Both the position numbers and the translations under genes were made by a program. Positions 1-5,730 of a stretch of 8,867 nt of DNA are shown one piece after another; position 1 is the first letter of the stretch, and the number at the start of each line of letters is the position of its first letter. The stretch is from the NCBI GenBank assembly GCA_002700765.1, contig PAEP01000020.1, positions 151,829-160,695 of the forward strand. The letters run 5' to 3'. The DNA comes from Synechococcus sp. MED850. Its GTDB lineage: Bacteria; Cyanobacteriota; Cyanobacteriia; PCC-6307; Cyanobiaceae. Under the pieces are notes generated by a model that saw nothing but the letters and a program-made list of their open reading frames with translations, had not been told where the DNA came from and ran no database searches.

Positions 1-126
1 CCACTGTTTGCGTTGGTCGGAGTTGGCCTGATTTTGGTGTTGAGCCTTCCCTTTTTGCTTTTCGCCTTTGTCACCACCCTTCTCAATCACATTCAGGTGG
101 AAGCGAGATCAGACGGGAAGGCCTAG
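1..126 (+). CDS. C-terminal fragment of an unidentified membrane protein
   Basis: Frame 1 is open from the window edge to a TAG at 124-126 and gives the last 41 residues of a protein that starts upstream of the window. About the first 30 residues are almost entirely hydrophobic (PLFALVGVGLILVLSLPF and onward) and would form a membrane helix. A short polar tail follows, ending in VEARSDGKA. This composition is what makes a real coding end more likely than chance. I cannot name the family from the tail alone. The tail precedes msrA on the same strand with a 114-base gap to the chosen msrA start. No hairpin terminator is visible in that gap. Confidence 0.5.
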   Translation, partial: PLFALVGVGLILVLSLPFLLFAFVTTLLNHIQVEARSDGKA

Positions 127-213
127 ATCAACAGGGCACCATCAGCACAAGATCCCCCCAGAAGACCGGCAGGGCATTCAATCCATTCATCCATGTGGGT
201 GATGGAAAATCCT

Positions 214-219
214 TAAAAT
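214..219 (+). promoter_or_regulatory. Possible -10 element for msrA
   Basis: TAAAAT at 214-219 matches the TATAAT consensus at five of six positions and lies 21 bases before the ATG at 241. No good -35 hexamer is visible at the usual distance. If transcription starts about 7 bases downstream, the TTG at 220 would fall outside the message, which favours the ATG at 241. This is inference from pattern only. Confidence 0.3.
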
Positions 220-240
220 TTGCCCATTAATCACAATCAA

Positions 241-957
241 ATGCTCCCGTCCTGGCTGTCCACGTCCCGCGACAGCAGTCCCGATGCCTCCAACGAGTGC
301 CATGCCGTGCTTGGACGTGCCTTGAGGGCCCCGCTGATGGCGGATCAGGAGGAAGCGCTGTTCGCCTGCGGATGTTTCTGGGGGGCCGAGAAAGGTTTTT
401 GGCGCTTACCAGGCGTGGTGACCACCGCTGTCGGCTACGCCGGTGGACAGGCAGCCGATCCCAGTTATCAGCAGGTTTGCTCAGGAAGAACCGGGCACAC
501 GGAAGTGGTTCGGGTGGTCTGGAGCCGTCCGGCTGTTGATTTCTCCGATCTGCTCAAACTGTTCTGGGAATGCCACGACCCCACCCAGGGCGACCGGCAG
601 GGCAACGACACGGGCAGTCAGTACCGCTCAGCGATTTACACGACGACAGAGCAGCAGATGGCCCTGGCTCTGGCCAGCCGTGACGCTTACCAGGCAACGT
701 TGAATGACGCTGGTTTCGGTCCAATCACCACTGAGATCAGAGCCGATCAAACGTTCTATTTCGCTGAGCCGTACCACCAGCAATACCTCGCCAAACCGGG
801 CAGCCGCCCCTATTGCTCGGCGATGCCGACCCAGGCATTGCTCGGTGAATTCACCGGTGCGGGCTACAAGCTTCCTGGCCAGGTGTGGACGCATTACGAC
901 TGGAGCATCAGCCACTGTGTGCTGCGTGGTGACAACGCACCGATTTCTCTGCACTGA
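241..957 (+). CDS. msrA: Peptide-methionine (S)-S-oxide reductase MsrA
   Basis: MsrA reduces methionine-S-sulfoxide in oxidised proteins, and free Met sulfoxide, back to methionine with thioredoxin as electron donor; it acts in the cytosol. The family hallmark GCFWGAE is present, with the catalytic cysteine at residue 45 (numbering from the ATG at 241). Other family motifs follow in order: GYAGG, a [24 protein letters not shown] stretch (first and last parts quoted across two motifs: [12 protein letters not shown] and GSQYRSAIY), and YHQQYL. Cysteines in PYCSA and SHCVL near the C-terminus are candidates for the resolving cysteine. The product is 238 residues, slightly long because of an N-terminal leader of about 35 residues before the core. 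The reading frame also extends to a TTG at 220, but I chose the ATG because the putative -10 lies just upstream. There is no Shine-Dalgarno. The stop overlaps the next gene's ATG (TGATG), which suggests translational coupling. Confidence 0.95.
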   Translation: MLPSWLSTSRDSSPDASNECHAVLGRALRAPLMADQEEALFACGCFWGAEKGFWRLPGVVTTAVGYAGGQAADPSYQQVCSGRTGHTEVVRVVWSRPAVDFSDLLKLFWECHDPTQGDRQGNDTGSQYRSAIYTTTEQQMALALASRDAYQATLNDAGFGPITTEIRADQTFYFAEPYHQQYLAKPGSRPYCSAMPTQALLGEFTGAGYKLPGQVWTHYDWSISHCVLRGDNAPISLH

Positions 958-1154
958 TGCCGGAGAACCTGTCGGACCGCACTGTTGTGCTGGTCATCCT
1001 GTTGACGCTGGTGCTGGTTTTTGGTCTGATCTTTTCCACCCGTCCACCGGGAGGTGACCGCCGAGGCCCTCTGCTGTGGAGGGAGCCGTCCCCTCAGCGG
1101 ACGATGCCTGGGGAGACACGTCCGTTGAAAAAGCCAGGAACATTGCAGATCTGA
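957..1154 (+). CDS. Small single-pass membrane protein coupled to msrA
   Basis: This 65-residue protein starts with the ATG that overlaps the msrA stop (TGATG), a typical arrangement for translational coupling. After a short polar start (MPENLSDR) there is one hydrophobic segment at about residues 9-26 (TVVLVILLTLVLVFGLIF), long enough to cross the membrane. A polar, proline- and arginine-rich tail follows, ending in KKPGTLQI. The positive charges after the helix predict a cytoplasmic C-terminus. I do not recognise a family and no catalytic motif is visible. The tight link to msrA and the clean TM-plus-basic-tail layout support a real gene. Its role could be tied to oxidative-damage repair at the membrane, but that is inferred only from position. 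Confidence 0.6.
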   Translation: MPENLSDRTVVLVILLTLVLVFGLIFSTRPPGGDRRGPLLWREPSPQRTMPGETRPLKKPGTLQI

Positions 1155-1223
1155 CCACAACAGCAGGGTTCCACAGGCGAGAACTGGCAAGGTGAGGTCA
1201 CTTGAGCATCGGGTCCTGGTCGC

Positions 1224-1559
1224 GTGAAGGCTCCGGATCGGAAGAACGAGCACCGTCGGCTGCACCCTCTGCCCCGTGGGCTGGTTGAGCTGTATGGCTT
1301 GATCGCTGTTCTTGTGGTGCTGATCCCTGAGTGGCTTGCAGACGGCACACTCAGTGTTGGAGCGGCCAAGGGCGTTGAATCTCTTCCCGCGCGGGGGCGT
1401 GCCTGGAGAACACTTCCTGAGCTGCGTGTGGCTTCGATGAATCTCGTTGAGATCCGAAGAACGTGCCGGCAATTGCGCATGATCGGCTACGCCTCCCAGA
1501 GTCGGGATCAACTCACACGACGTCTGCTCAAACGCTCCAGACGCCGGAATTTACTGTGA
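1224..1559 (+). CDS. Hypothetical protein: membrane helix plus SAP/Rho-N-like basic module
   Basis: This is a 111-residue protein with a GTG start. An in-frame TGA at 1203-1205 lies just upstream, so 1224 is the furthest possible start. A basic N-terminus (MKAPDRKNEHRR) leads into a hydrophobic segment at about residues 20-37 (GLVELYGLIAVLVVLIPEW) that is probably a membrane helix. A linker follows, then a helical basic region at about 65-108 with LPELRVASMNLVEIRR, IGYASQSRDQLTRRLL and a final RSRRR. The pattern of two helices with leucine/isoleucine spacing and a GY turn resembles SAP or Rho N-terminal domains, which bind nucleic acid. That comparison is by eye and tentative. The stop codon is only 14 bases before the tRNA-Pro gene, so the two may be co-transcribed. 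There is no good ribosome site; AAGGTGAGG at about 1189 is too far away. Confidence 0.6.
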   Translation: MKAPDRKNEHRRLHPLPRGLVELYGLIAVLVVLIPEWLADGTLSVGAAKGVESLPARGRAWRTLPELRVASMNLVEIRRTCRQLRMIGYASQSRDQLTRRLLKRSRRRNLL

Positions 1560-1570
1560 TAGCTTGCATC

Positions 1571-1647
<77 letters not shown>

Positions 1648-1679
1648 TCCTTCCAACACCAGTCACCCCAGATCCATCG

Positions 1680-1708
1680 GGCGTTCCAAGATTGGAACGC
1701 CTTTTTTT
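1680..1708 (+). terminator. Intrinsic terminator after tRNA-Pro
   Basis: GGCGTTCCAA at 1680-1689 and TTGGAACGCC at 1692-1701 form a perfect inverted repeat. Realistically it gives nine pairs with an AGAT tetraloop, followed at once by seven T residues (1702-1708). This is a textbook rho-independent terminator for + strand transcription of the tRNA and perhaps the gene before it. Confidence 0.92.
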
Positions 1709-2034
1709 GTGCACCCAGCTGGTCAGCCGCTCAACCATCACCCCATAAGAAGGAAGGGCATCAACATCATTGAAATGATGCTGATCGAACAATGTTGTAA
1801 AGAGCCAAATCAGCTTGAGATCGACCCACAAACTGCTGTAAAAAAATTAATTAAGACGAAAAAATACAGCCAAAACCCTCATGTCAACACCATGAATCAA
1901 ATTGAATGCACAACGATGGGACAACAATAATTCTTTCGACGTATCAATGAATCTTCAATTGACAAATCATTTCCACTCAACCGAGGAAGCCCTGCGTCCG
2001 TCAGTGCTGGCCATTGATCAACAGGATGAAGACG
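1709..2034. other. AT-rich intergenic stretch without a convincing gene
   Basis: These 326 bases separate the tRNA terminator from the 3' end of ptrA. Base composition turns clearly AT-rich from about 1790 to 2000 (for example CTGTAAAAAAATTAATTAAG). Open frames here (GTG at 1709, ATG at 1902) are short. They have no ribosome site, and their composition does not look like the coding neighbours. The stretch holds an inverted repeat at 1760-1785 and a small dyad ACAATGTTGT just after it. I see no clear hairpin-plus-T-run terminator for ptrA on the - strand. Confidence 0.6.
1760..1785. repeat. Imperfect 12-bp inverted repeat
   Basis: ATCAACATCATT (1760-1771) and AATGATGCTGAT (1774-1785) are reverse complements with one mismatch (A1764 opposite C1781) and leave a very tight centre of GA. 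No T run follows on the + strand. As RNA it would be a long stem with a TGAA-like cap; as DNA it could be an operator dyad. Function is unknown. Confidence 0.6.
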
Positions 2035-2739
2035 TCAACGACGCGGCAGGTGAGCGATCACAAGGTGACGTTGTGGATCAATCTTCAACCAACCCTCATC
2101 ACGCAGGAGACCGATCACTCGGGTTACCGTCACCCGGGTGGTGCTGAGTGCACTGGCCATCTCCTGATGGGTGAGGCGCAGATTGAGGCGTAAACCATCA
2201 TCACAGGGCTGACCATAATCCTGAGCCAAAAGCTCAAGGAAGCCCCGCACACGCTCTTCAACCCGGCGCAAACCCAACAACGCCAGCATGTATTCCGCCT
2301 GGCGATAACGCGCCGCAATGGCATCCATCATGGCGATCGCCAGTTGTGGTGCTTGCTCCACTTCAGCGGTGGTGAGGCAAAGCAGATCACACTCGCTGAG
2401 GGCAACAGCCTCATACGCCTCAACGGTGCTCAACGGCTCGCCAAAGGGCTCATTCGGACCAGCAAGGCCAAGCAAAAGCTCATCGCCATGGACGGAGACA
2501 GCGCCGAGCTTCACCATTCCCCGCACAACAAGCCAGATGCTGTTCTTCAGAAGTGGAATGACGCTGCCAGCGGTGAGATGAACAAGGTTGCGTTTCTGAT
2601 AGCTGCTCTCCAGCAATTCTCGAAATCCGTCACGCCGAGGAGACAACTCTCGGGAAGGAATCGCAACCATTGCAGTGTTCCGCGGATACATCACAAGTGT
2701 ATGGAGCACAACATCCATCACAGGCAAAGAGATGGACAT
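2035..2739 (-). CDS. ptrA: Crp/Fnr-family phosphate-stress regulator PtrA
   Basis: This is a transcription regulator of the Crp/Fnr family, 234 residues from the furthest ATG. A cyclic-nucleotide-binding-type beta barrel covers about residues 45-125 (VHLTAGSVIPLL, FGEPL at 99-103). A dimer helix with RRVEERVRGFLELL is at about 157-170. The Crp-type helix-turn-helix is at about 186-217, with recognition helix TRVTVTRVIGLLRDEG. The Arg-Ser pair that grips cAMP in E. coli CRP is missing; the equivalent stretch reads AYEAVAL and resembles NtcA more. Adjacency to pstS matches the marine Synechococcus gene ptrA, which is known to be needed for part of the phosphate-stress response downstream of PhoB. 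The start is uncertain: ATGs at 2691 and 2670 are also possible, none has a ribosome site, and the gap to the pstS terminator is only 57 bases. Confidence 0.88.
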   Translation of the reverse strand: MSISLPVMDVVLHTLVMYPRNTAMVAIPSRELSPRRDGFRELLESSYQKRNLVHLTAGSVIPLLKNSIWLVVRGMVKLGAVSVHGDELLLGLAGPNEPFGEPLSTVEAYEAVALSECDLLCLTTAEVEQAPQLAIAMMDAIAARYRQAEYMLALLGLRRVEERVRGFLELLAQDYGQPCDDGLRLNLRLTHQEMASALSTTRVTVTRVIGLLRDEGWLKIDPQRHLVIAHLPRR

Positions 2740-2796
2740 CGTCCGGTTAAGAAGTGCCTAAAAAAGACTCAAGAATTAAGGAAGAAAATTTTGAAC

Positions 2797-2823
2797 AAAA
2801 AAAGAGGGGAGCCTTAGCCCCCC
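2797..2823 (-). terminator. Intrinsic terminator of pstS
   Basis: Read on the - strand, GGGGGGC and GCTCCCC pair across a TAAG loop (one G-T wobble). The two bases TC and seven T residues (plus-strand A run at 2797-2803) follow. It lies 50 bases past the pstS stop. It separates pstS from ptrA, so ptrA probably has its own promoter in 2740-2796 or relies on read-through. Confidence 0.88.
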
Positions 2824-2873
2824 CATCTGTGTTTCGATTCAATGGATCGGTTGAGGCGAAGCTCAACCAAAAA

Positions 2874-3848
2874 TCACTGACCGATCTTTTTCACTGCAGC
2901 CTTGGACTTGGCCAGGATGTCTCCCTTGAGGGGGACGAAACCCAGGGAAGGAGCCATGTTTTGTGCCTTATCGCTCAACATGTAGTTGAAGGCTTCCTGG
3001 ACGACCTTTGCATTGCCACCGTTGCCGGTCTTGTAAGCCAGCACCCAGGTGAGCGTTGCGATCGGGTAAGCGCCCTTCGCGGTTGGGTTGGGGTTCTTGC
3101 CTGCCAGATCCTTGTCCAGCGTGATGCCGTTCAGAGCGCGCGCGCCTGCAGCCACGGATGGCTTGAGGAACTCACCCGACTTGTTCTGAAGACGAGCCGC
3201 AACAACCTTGCCCTTGATATAGGACTGGTTGACATAACCAATGGCACCCATGCGGTTCTGGATCACACCAGCCACACCGGAGTTGCCCTTGGCGCCGACA
3301 CCCGCGGGCCACTTGACGGACTTACCGGTTCCAAGGGTCCACTTGGAGGAGAAGGCCTCCATGGAGTTGGTGAAGGCCTTGGTGGTGCCGGAACCGTCCG
3401 AACGGTGCACCCAAGTGATGGTGCCAGGCTGGCAGCCGAGCTGTTTCCAATCCTTGATCTGCCCCATGGCGACCATCACGGCCTGCTCTTGGGTCAGCTT
3501 CAGATCACAGCCAGGCTTGTTGTAACCGAAAGCGATGGTGCCACCCACCATGGGGATTTGAACCACACCACGCTTGACCTTGGCCATGTCCTTCTTTTTC
3601 ATCGGATCATCCGATGCACCGAAGTTCACGGTCTGGTCAATGAATGCTTTGCGGCCGGAACCTGAACCGACGGCTTGATAATTAACCTGTGGTCCACCAG
3701 ATTTAGCCAGTTCAGCAAACCAGCGCTGATAAATCTTTGCGGGGAACGATGCACCTGCGCCGTTGAGCTTTTCGGCAGCAGAGGCGGACATGCCAGCCCC
3801 AAGGGCGAGCACAGAAGAGAAGAGAAGAGCCTTCTTAGCGAAGCTCAT
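2874..3848 (-). CDS. pstS: Phosphate ABC transporter periplasmic phosphate-binding protein PstS
   Basis: PstS captures inorganic phosphate in the periplasm and delivers it to the PstCAB import channel. The 324-residue product has a clear Sec signal peptide (MSFAKKALLFSSVLALG...) with cleavage expected near ASA-AE at residues 22-26. There is no lipobox cysteine, so it should be soluble. Phosphate-contact motifs of the family are present in order: GAGASFPAKIYQRW (30-43), GSGSGRKAF (61-69), GASDDPM (77-83) and RSDGSGTT (149-156). Two cysteines (114 and 139) could form a disulfide. The ATG at 3848 precedes the signal peptide directly; no Shine-Dalgarno is visible. Pho-box-like repeats about 50 bases upstream imply PhoB control under phosphate limitation. 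No pstC, pstA or pstB genes lie beside it here, so the rest of the transporter must be encoded elsewhere. Confidence 0.96.
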   Translation of the reverse strand: MSFAKKALLFSSVLALGAGMSASAAEKLNGAGASFPAKIYQRWFAELAKSGGPQVNYQAVGSGSGRKAFIDQTVNFGASDDPMKKKDMAKVKRGVVQIPMVGGTIAFGYNKPGCDLKLTQEQAVMVAMGQIKDWKQLGCQPGTITWVHRSDGSGTTKAFTNSMEAFSSKWTLGTGKSVKWPAGVGAKGNSGVAGVIQNRMGAIGYVNQSYIKGKVVAARLQNKSGEFLKPSVAAGARALNGITLDKDLAGKNPNPTAKGAYPIATLTWVLAYKTGNGGNAKVVQEAFNYMLSDKAQNMAPSLGFVPLKGDILAKSKAAVKKIGQ

Positions 3849-3896
3849 GAGGGGCCTATTGGGGAAATTGGCGCCCTAGGAGTAGCCAAGATCAAC

Positions 3897-3923
3897 GAGT
3901 TACGTCGTTAGGAATAGGTTAAG
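3897..3923 (-). promoter_or_regulatory. Pho box (PhoB-binding repeats) upstream of pstS
   Basis: On the - strand the order is CTTAACCT (3923-3916), spacer ATT, CCTAACGA (3912-3905), then CGTAACTC (3904-3897). The first two repeats fit the cyanobacterial Pho-box form (PyTTAAPyPyT/A, spaced by 3 bases) with an 11-base repeat period. The third shares TAAC but is spaced by 8. The block ends 48 bases before the pstS ATG. A weak -10 candidate, TACTCC, lies 12 bases further downstream at 3884-3879. Confidence 0.65.
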
Positions 3924-3974
3924 GGAGAAAAATTGCCAGGCTCTGAAAAGGTTCTCCTGCATTCGTTGATAATC

Positions 3975-4253
3975 TCAGCAAACATTGTTGCTCTGCTCTG
4001 AAGAACGAACGGTGTGCAATCGCGTGGCCACCGCATAGCGATCAAGCCAGCGGTTGACACGCTGTCGATGCATTGGTGGAACCTCTTCGATCAGCTGCGA
4101 CAACTCGAGTGCGCCCATCCGCCGGAGCGCCCGCACATCCACATGCCAGAGAGCCTCTGCTTCCCGAATCAGGCGGGCCCAGGTGCGAACCTGCTGCCAT
4201 CGGCGAAGCCGACAGCGAAGAGGACGATGCTTGCGGTGGATGGAAGCAGCCAT
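3975..4253 (-). CDS. Small basic Arg/Trp-rich hypothetical protein
   Basis: From the ATG at 4253 this is a 92-residue, strongly basic protein. It opens with MAASIHRKHRPLRCRLRRW and continues as predicted helices: QVRTWARLIREAEALWHVDV, RALRRMGALELSQLIEEV, then HRQRVNRWLDRYAVATRL. I do not recognise a family, but the pattern looks folded and helical rather than random. I chose the ATG at 4253 because GGTGAAGG lies just before it. The frame stays open to a GTG at 4373, inside the 3' end of the exonuclease gene, but those extra 40 residues look non-coding. The gene follows the exonuclease on the same strand with an 82-base gap and probably shares its transcript. A link to DNA or RNA is suggested only by charge and neighbour. 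Confidence 0.6.
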   Translation of the reverse strand: MAASIHRKHRPLRCRLRRWQQVRTWARLIREAEALWHVDVRALRRMGALELSQLIEEVPPMHRQRVNRWLDRYAVATRLHTVRSSEQSNNVC

Positions 4254-4335
4254 GCCTTCACCCTGATCTGATCCGCCTGATTCCCGCCAAAACAACGCAG
4301 TCGTTTCGGAGTGATGAAGCAAAAGAGCACAGCCC

Positions 4336-5181
4336 TCAGGCGCTTGCACAGGCGGGGAGCGGCTCAACGGCACTCACAGGGAAGGGCAGCGCATCAGCTT
4401 CCTCGGCGCTGATGCGTCGGCTCCAGGCACCCTTGACGGGATCATTCCAGCGAAAGCCTGCGTCACGAGCGAGATGGCGATCGTCGTAGGAGACGCGAGC
4501 CCGCATCAGCGTTCGCGGTTGAAGGCCTGCGATCAGCAATCCGTCCAGGTCTTCGCATCGCCGGAACACCTCTGCGATGTAGATGCAATCGGTCAAGGCT
4601 CTGTGCGCAGCCCACACTGGGATTTCATGGGCCAAGGCCAGATCGCGCACGGATGGACGGGGCCGCAACTGCAGGGCAGCAGGCCAACGGATGTCCTCCA
4701 TCGTGCAAAGCCATGGCAGACCGACCTGAGGAAGCACACCCCGCCCGAACCACTGGCGATCAAAGGCTGCGTTATGGGCCACGAGCAGATCAGCCGCCTG
4801 GAGCAGGTCGTTGAAGTGCTGCAGGGCTGATTGCCAGGGCTGCGGCAACTGGGTCACCGCCGCTGGAATGTGATTGATCGGCTCGGCGGCGTTGCTGTCC
4901 ACGGGAAGCAGAAACGACTGCTGACAGAGCACTGCCCGGGCTGGAACGGAAAAAAGAATGGCACCGACCTCGAGACAGTGGTGCTCGCTTGGATCCAGAC
5001 CGGTGGTCTCGGTGTCGATGATCAGCAGCCGCTGTGGGCATGAGCTGCTGACAGGTGGCGATGACGGGGCTGACAGGGATACCAGAGGCCGTGGGCGCTG
5101 GCTGCTCTTTGCTGCAGCGTCGTCGGGCTGAGAGATCAGACCACCAAGCAGATTCAGCTGACCACCGGATTGTTCATTCAT
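4336..5181 (-). CDS. DEDDh-family 3'-5' exonuclease (DnaQ/epsilon-like) with extra C-terminal module
   Basis: This is a 281-residue protein (from the ATG at 5181) with a complete DEDDh exonuclease core: Exo I DTETTG at 56-61, Exo II NAAFDRQW at 137-144 (Asp 141), and Exo III HRALTDC at 193-199 (His 193, Asp 198). These acidic residues hold two metal ions for 3'-end cleavage of DNA or RNA, as in DnaQ and RNase T. Before the core is a disordered-looking Ser/Pro/Ala linker (about 14-50) and an N-terminal QLNLLG at 8-13 resembling a sliding-clamp-binding motif. After the core, at about 231-269, is an additional module (YDDRHLARDAGFRWND, then GAWSRRISAEEADALPFPV) that I cannot name. A GTG at 5205 is an alternative start. 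It is not a full DNA polymerase III alpha or DinG. Exact substrate is unknown; repair or proofreading-type trimming is likely. Confidence 0.85.
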   Translation of the reverse strand: MNEQSGGQLNLLGGLISQPDDAAAKSSQRPRPLVSLSAPSSPPVSSSCPQRLLIIDTETTGLDPSEHHCLEVGAILFSVPARAVLCQQSFLLPVDSNAAEPINHIPAAVTQLPQPWQSALQHFNDLLQAADLLVAHNAAFDRQWFGRGVLPQVGLPWLCTMEDIRWPAALQLRPRPSVRDLALAHEIPVWAAHRALTDCIYIAEVFRRCEDLDGLLIAGLQPRTLMRARVSYDDRHLARDAGFRWNDPVKGAWSRRISAEEADALPFPVSAVEPLPACASA

Positions 5182-5265
5182 CCAATCGCCGTGCACAGGC
5201 CACACCGATTGTCACGCCCGGCGCAAACGCTCAGTTTTTAGGATCGCTACTGCTGGGCCCGTCCC

Positions 5266-5730
5266 ATGGTTCTAGGCGTAGGCGACCGCCTCCCTTCCTT
5301 CACATTGATTGATCAGGACGGCATCGAACGCACGAATGACGCGCTCGACAAGTCCAGTTTGGTGCTGTTTTTCTACCCAAAGGACGACACCCCCGGCTGC
5401 ACCCTGCAAGCCTGCAGTTTCAGGGACAATTTTCAGGATCTGGAGCAGCTCGGCGCAGTGGTCTGGGGCGTGAGCGGAGACGACAACGTCAGCCATCGCC
5501 GCTTCGCCAGCCGCCACAGCCTGCCCTTTCCGCTGCTCAGTGATCCCGGCAACGCCTTGAGGCGTCGGTTCGGCGTGCCGCGGACATTTGGTGTCCTCCC
5601 CGGACGGGTCACCTACGTCTGCGATCAGAACGGGATCATCCGCTGCGTGTTCGACAACCTGCTGGATGGTCCGGCTCACGTGCGTGAAGCCAAGCGCACC
5701 CTGCTCACCCTGAGCAGCCCCACACCATGA
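5266..5730 (+). CDS. bcp: Thioredoxin-dependent peroxiredoxin Q (Bcp family)
   Basis: It reduces hydrogen peroxide and organic hydroperoxides with thioredoxin-supplied electrons in the cytosol. The 154-residue length is normal for the Bcp/PrxQ group. The active site FYPKDDTPGCTLQACSFRD is intact: peroxidatic Cys 45 and resolving Cys 50, five residues apart, the atypical 2-Cys arrangement of PrxQ. Conserved FPLLSDP and a C-terminal FGV-PRTF region follow. The start is the ATG at 5266, with GVGDRLPSFTL right after, as in the family; there is no Shine-Dalgarno. It is divergent from the exonuclease gene. Its stop overlaps the next gene's ATG (ATGA), so the two are probably translated as a pair. 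The product would help protect a photosynthetic cell from peroxide. Confidence 0.95.
   Translation: MVLGVGDRLPSFTLIDQDGIERTNDALDKSSLVLFFYPKDDTPGCTLQACSFRDNFQDLEQLGAVVWGVSGDDNVSHRRFASRHSLPFPLLSDPGNALRRRFGVPRTFGVLPGRVTYVCDQNGIIRCVFDNLLDGPAHVREAKRTLLTLSSPTP

Noticed and set aside
1709..1930. Open frame of 73 residues starting with GTG
   Set aside because: It begins right at the end of the terminator T run, has no ribosome site, and its AT-driven Lys/Asn/Gln-rich composition is unlike the neighbours.
2754..3665. 303-residue open frame on the + strand opposite pstS
   Set aside because: It is antisense to pstS, runs through the pstS terminator, and its Gly/His/Leu-rich sequence mirrors the pstS codons.
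3930..3962. Possible terminator for the exonuclease transcript (CAGG...CCTG followed by CAATTTTTC on the - strand)
   Set aside because: Only four base pairs form before mismatches, so the hairpin is too weak to call.
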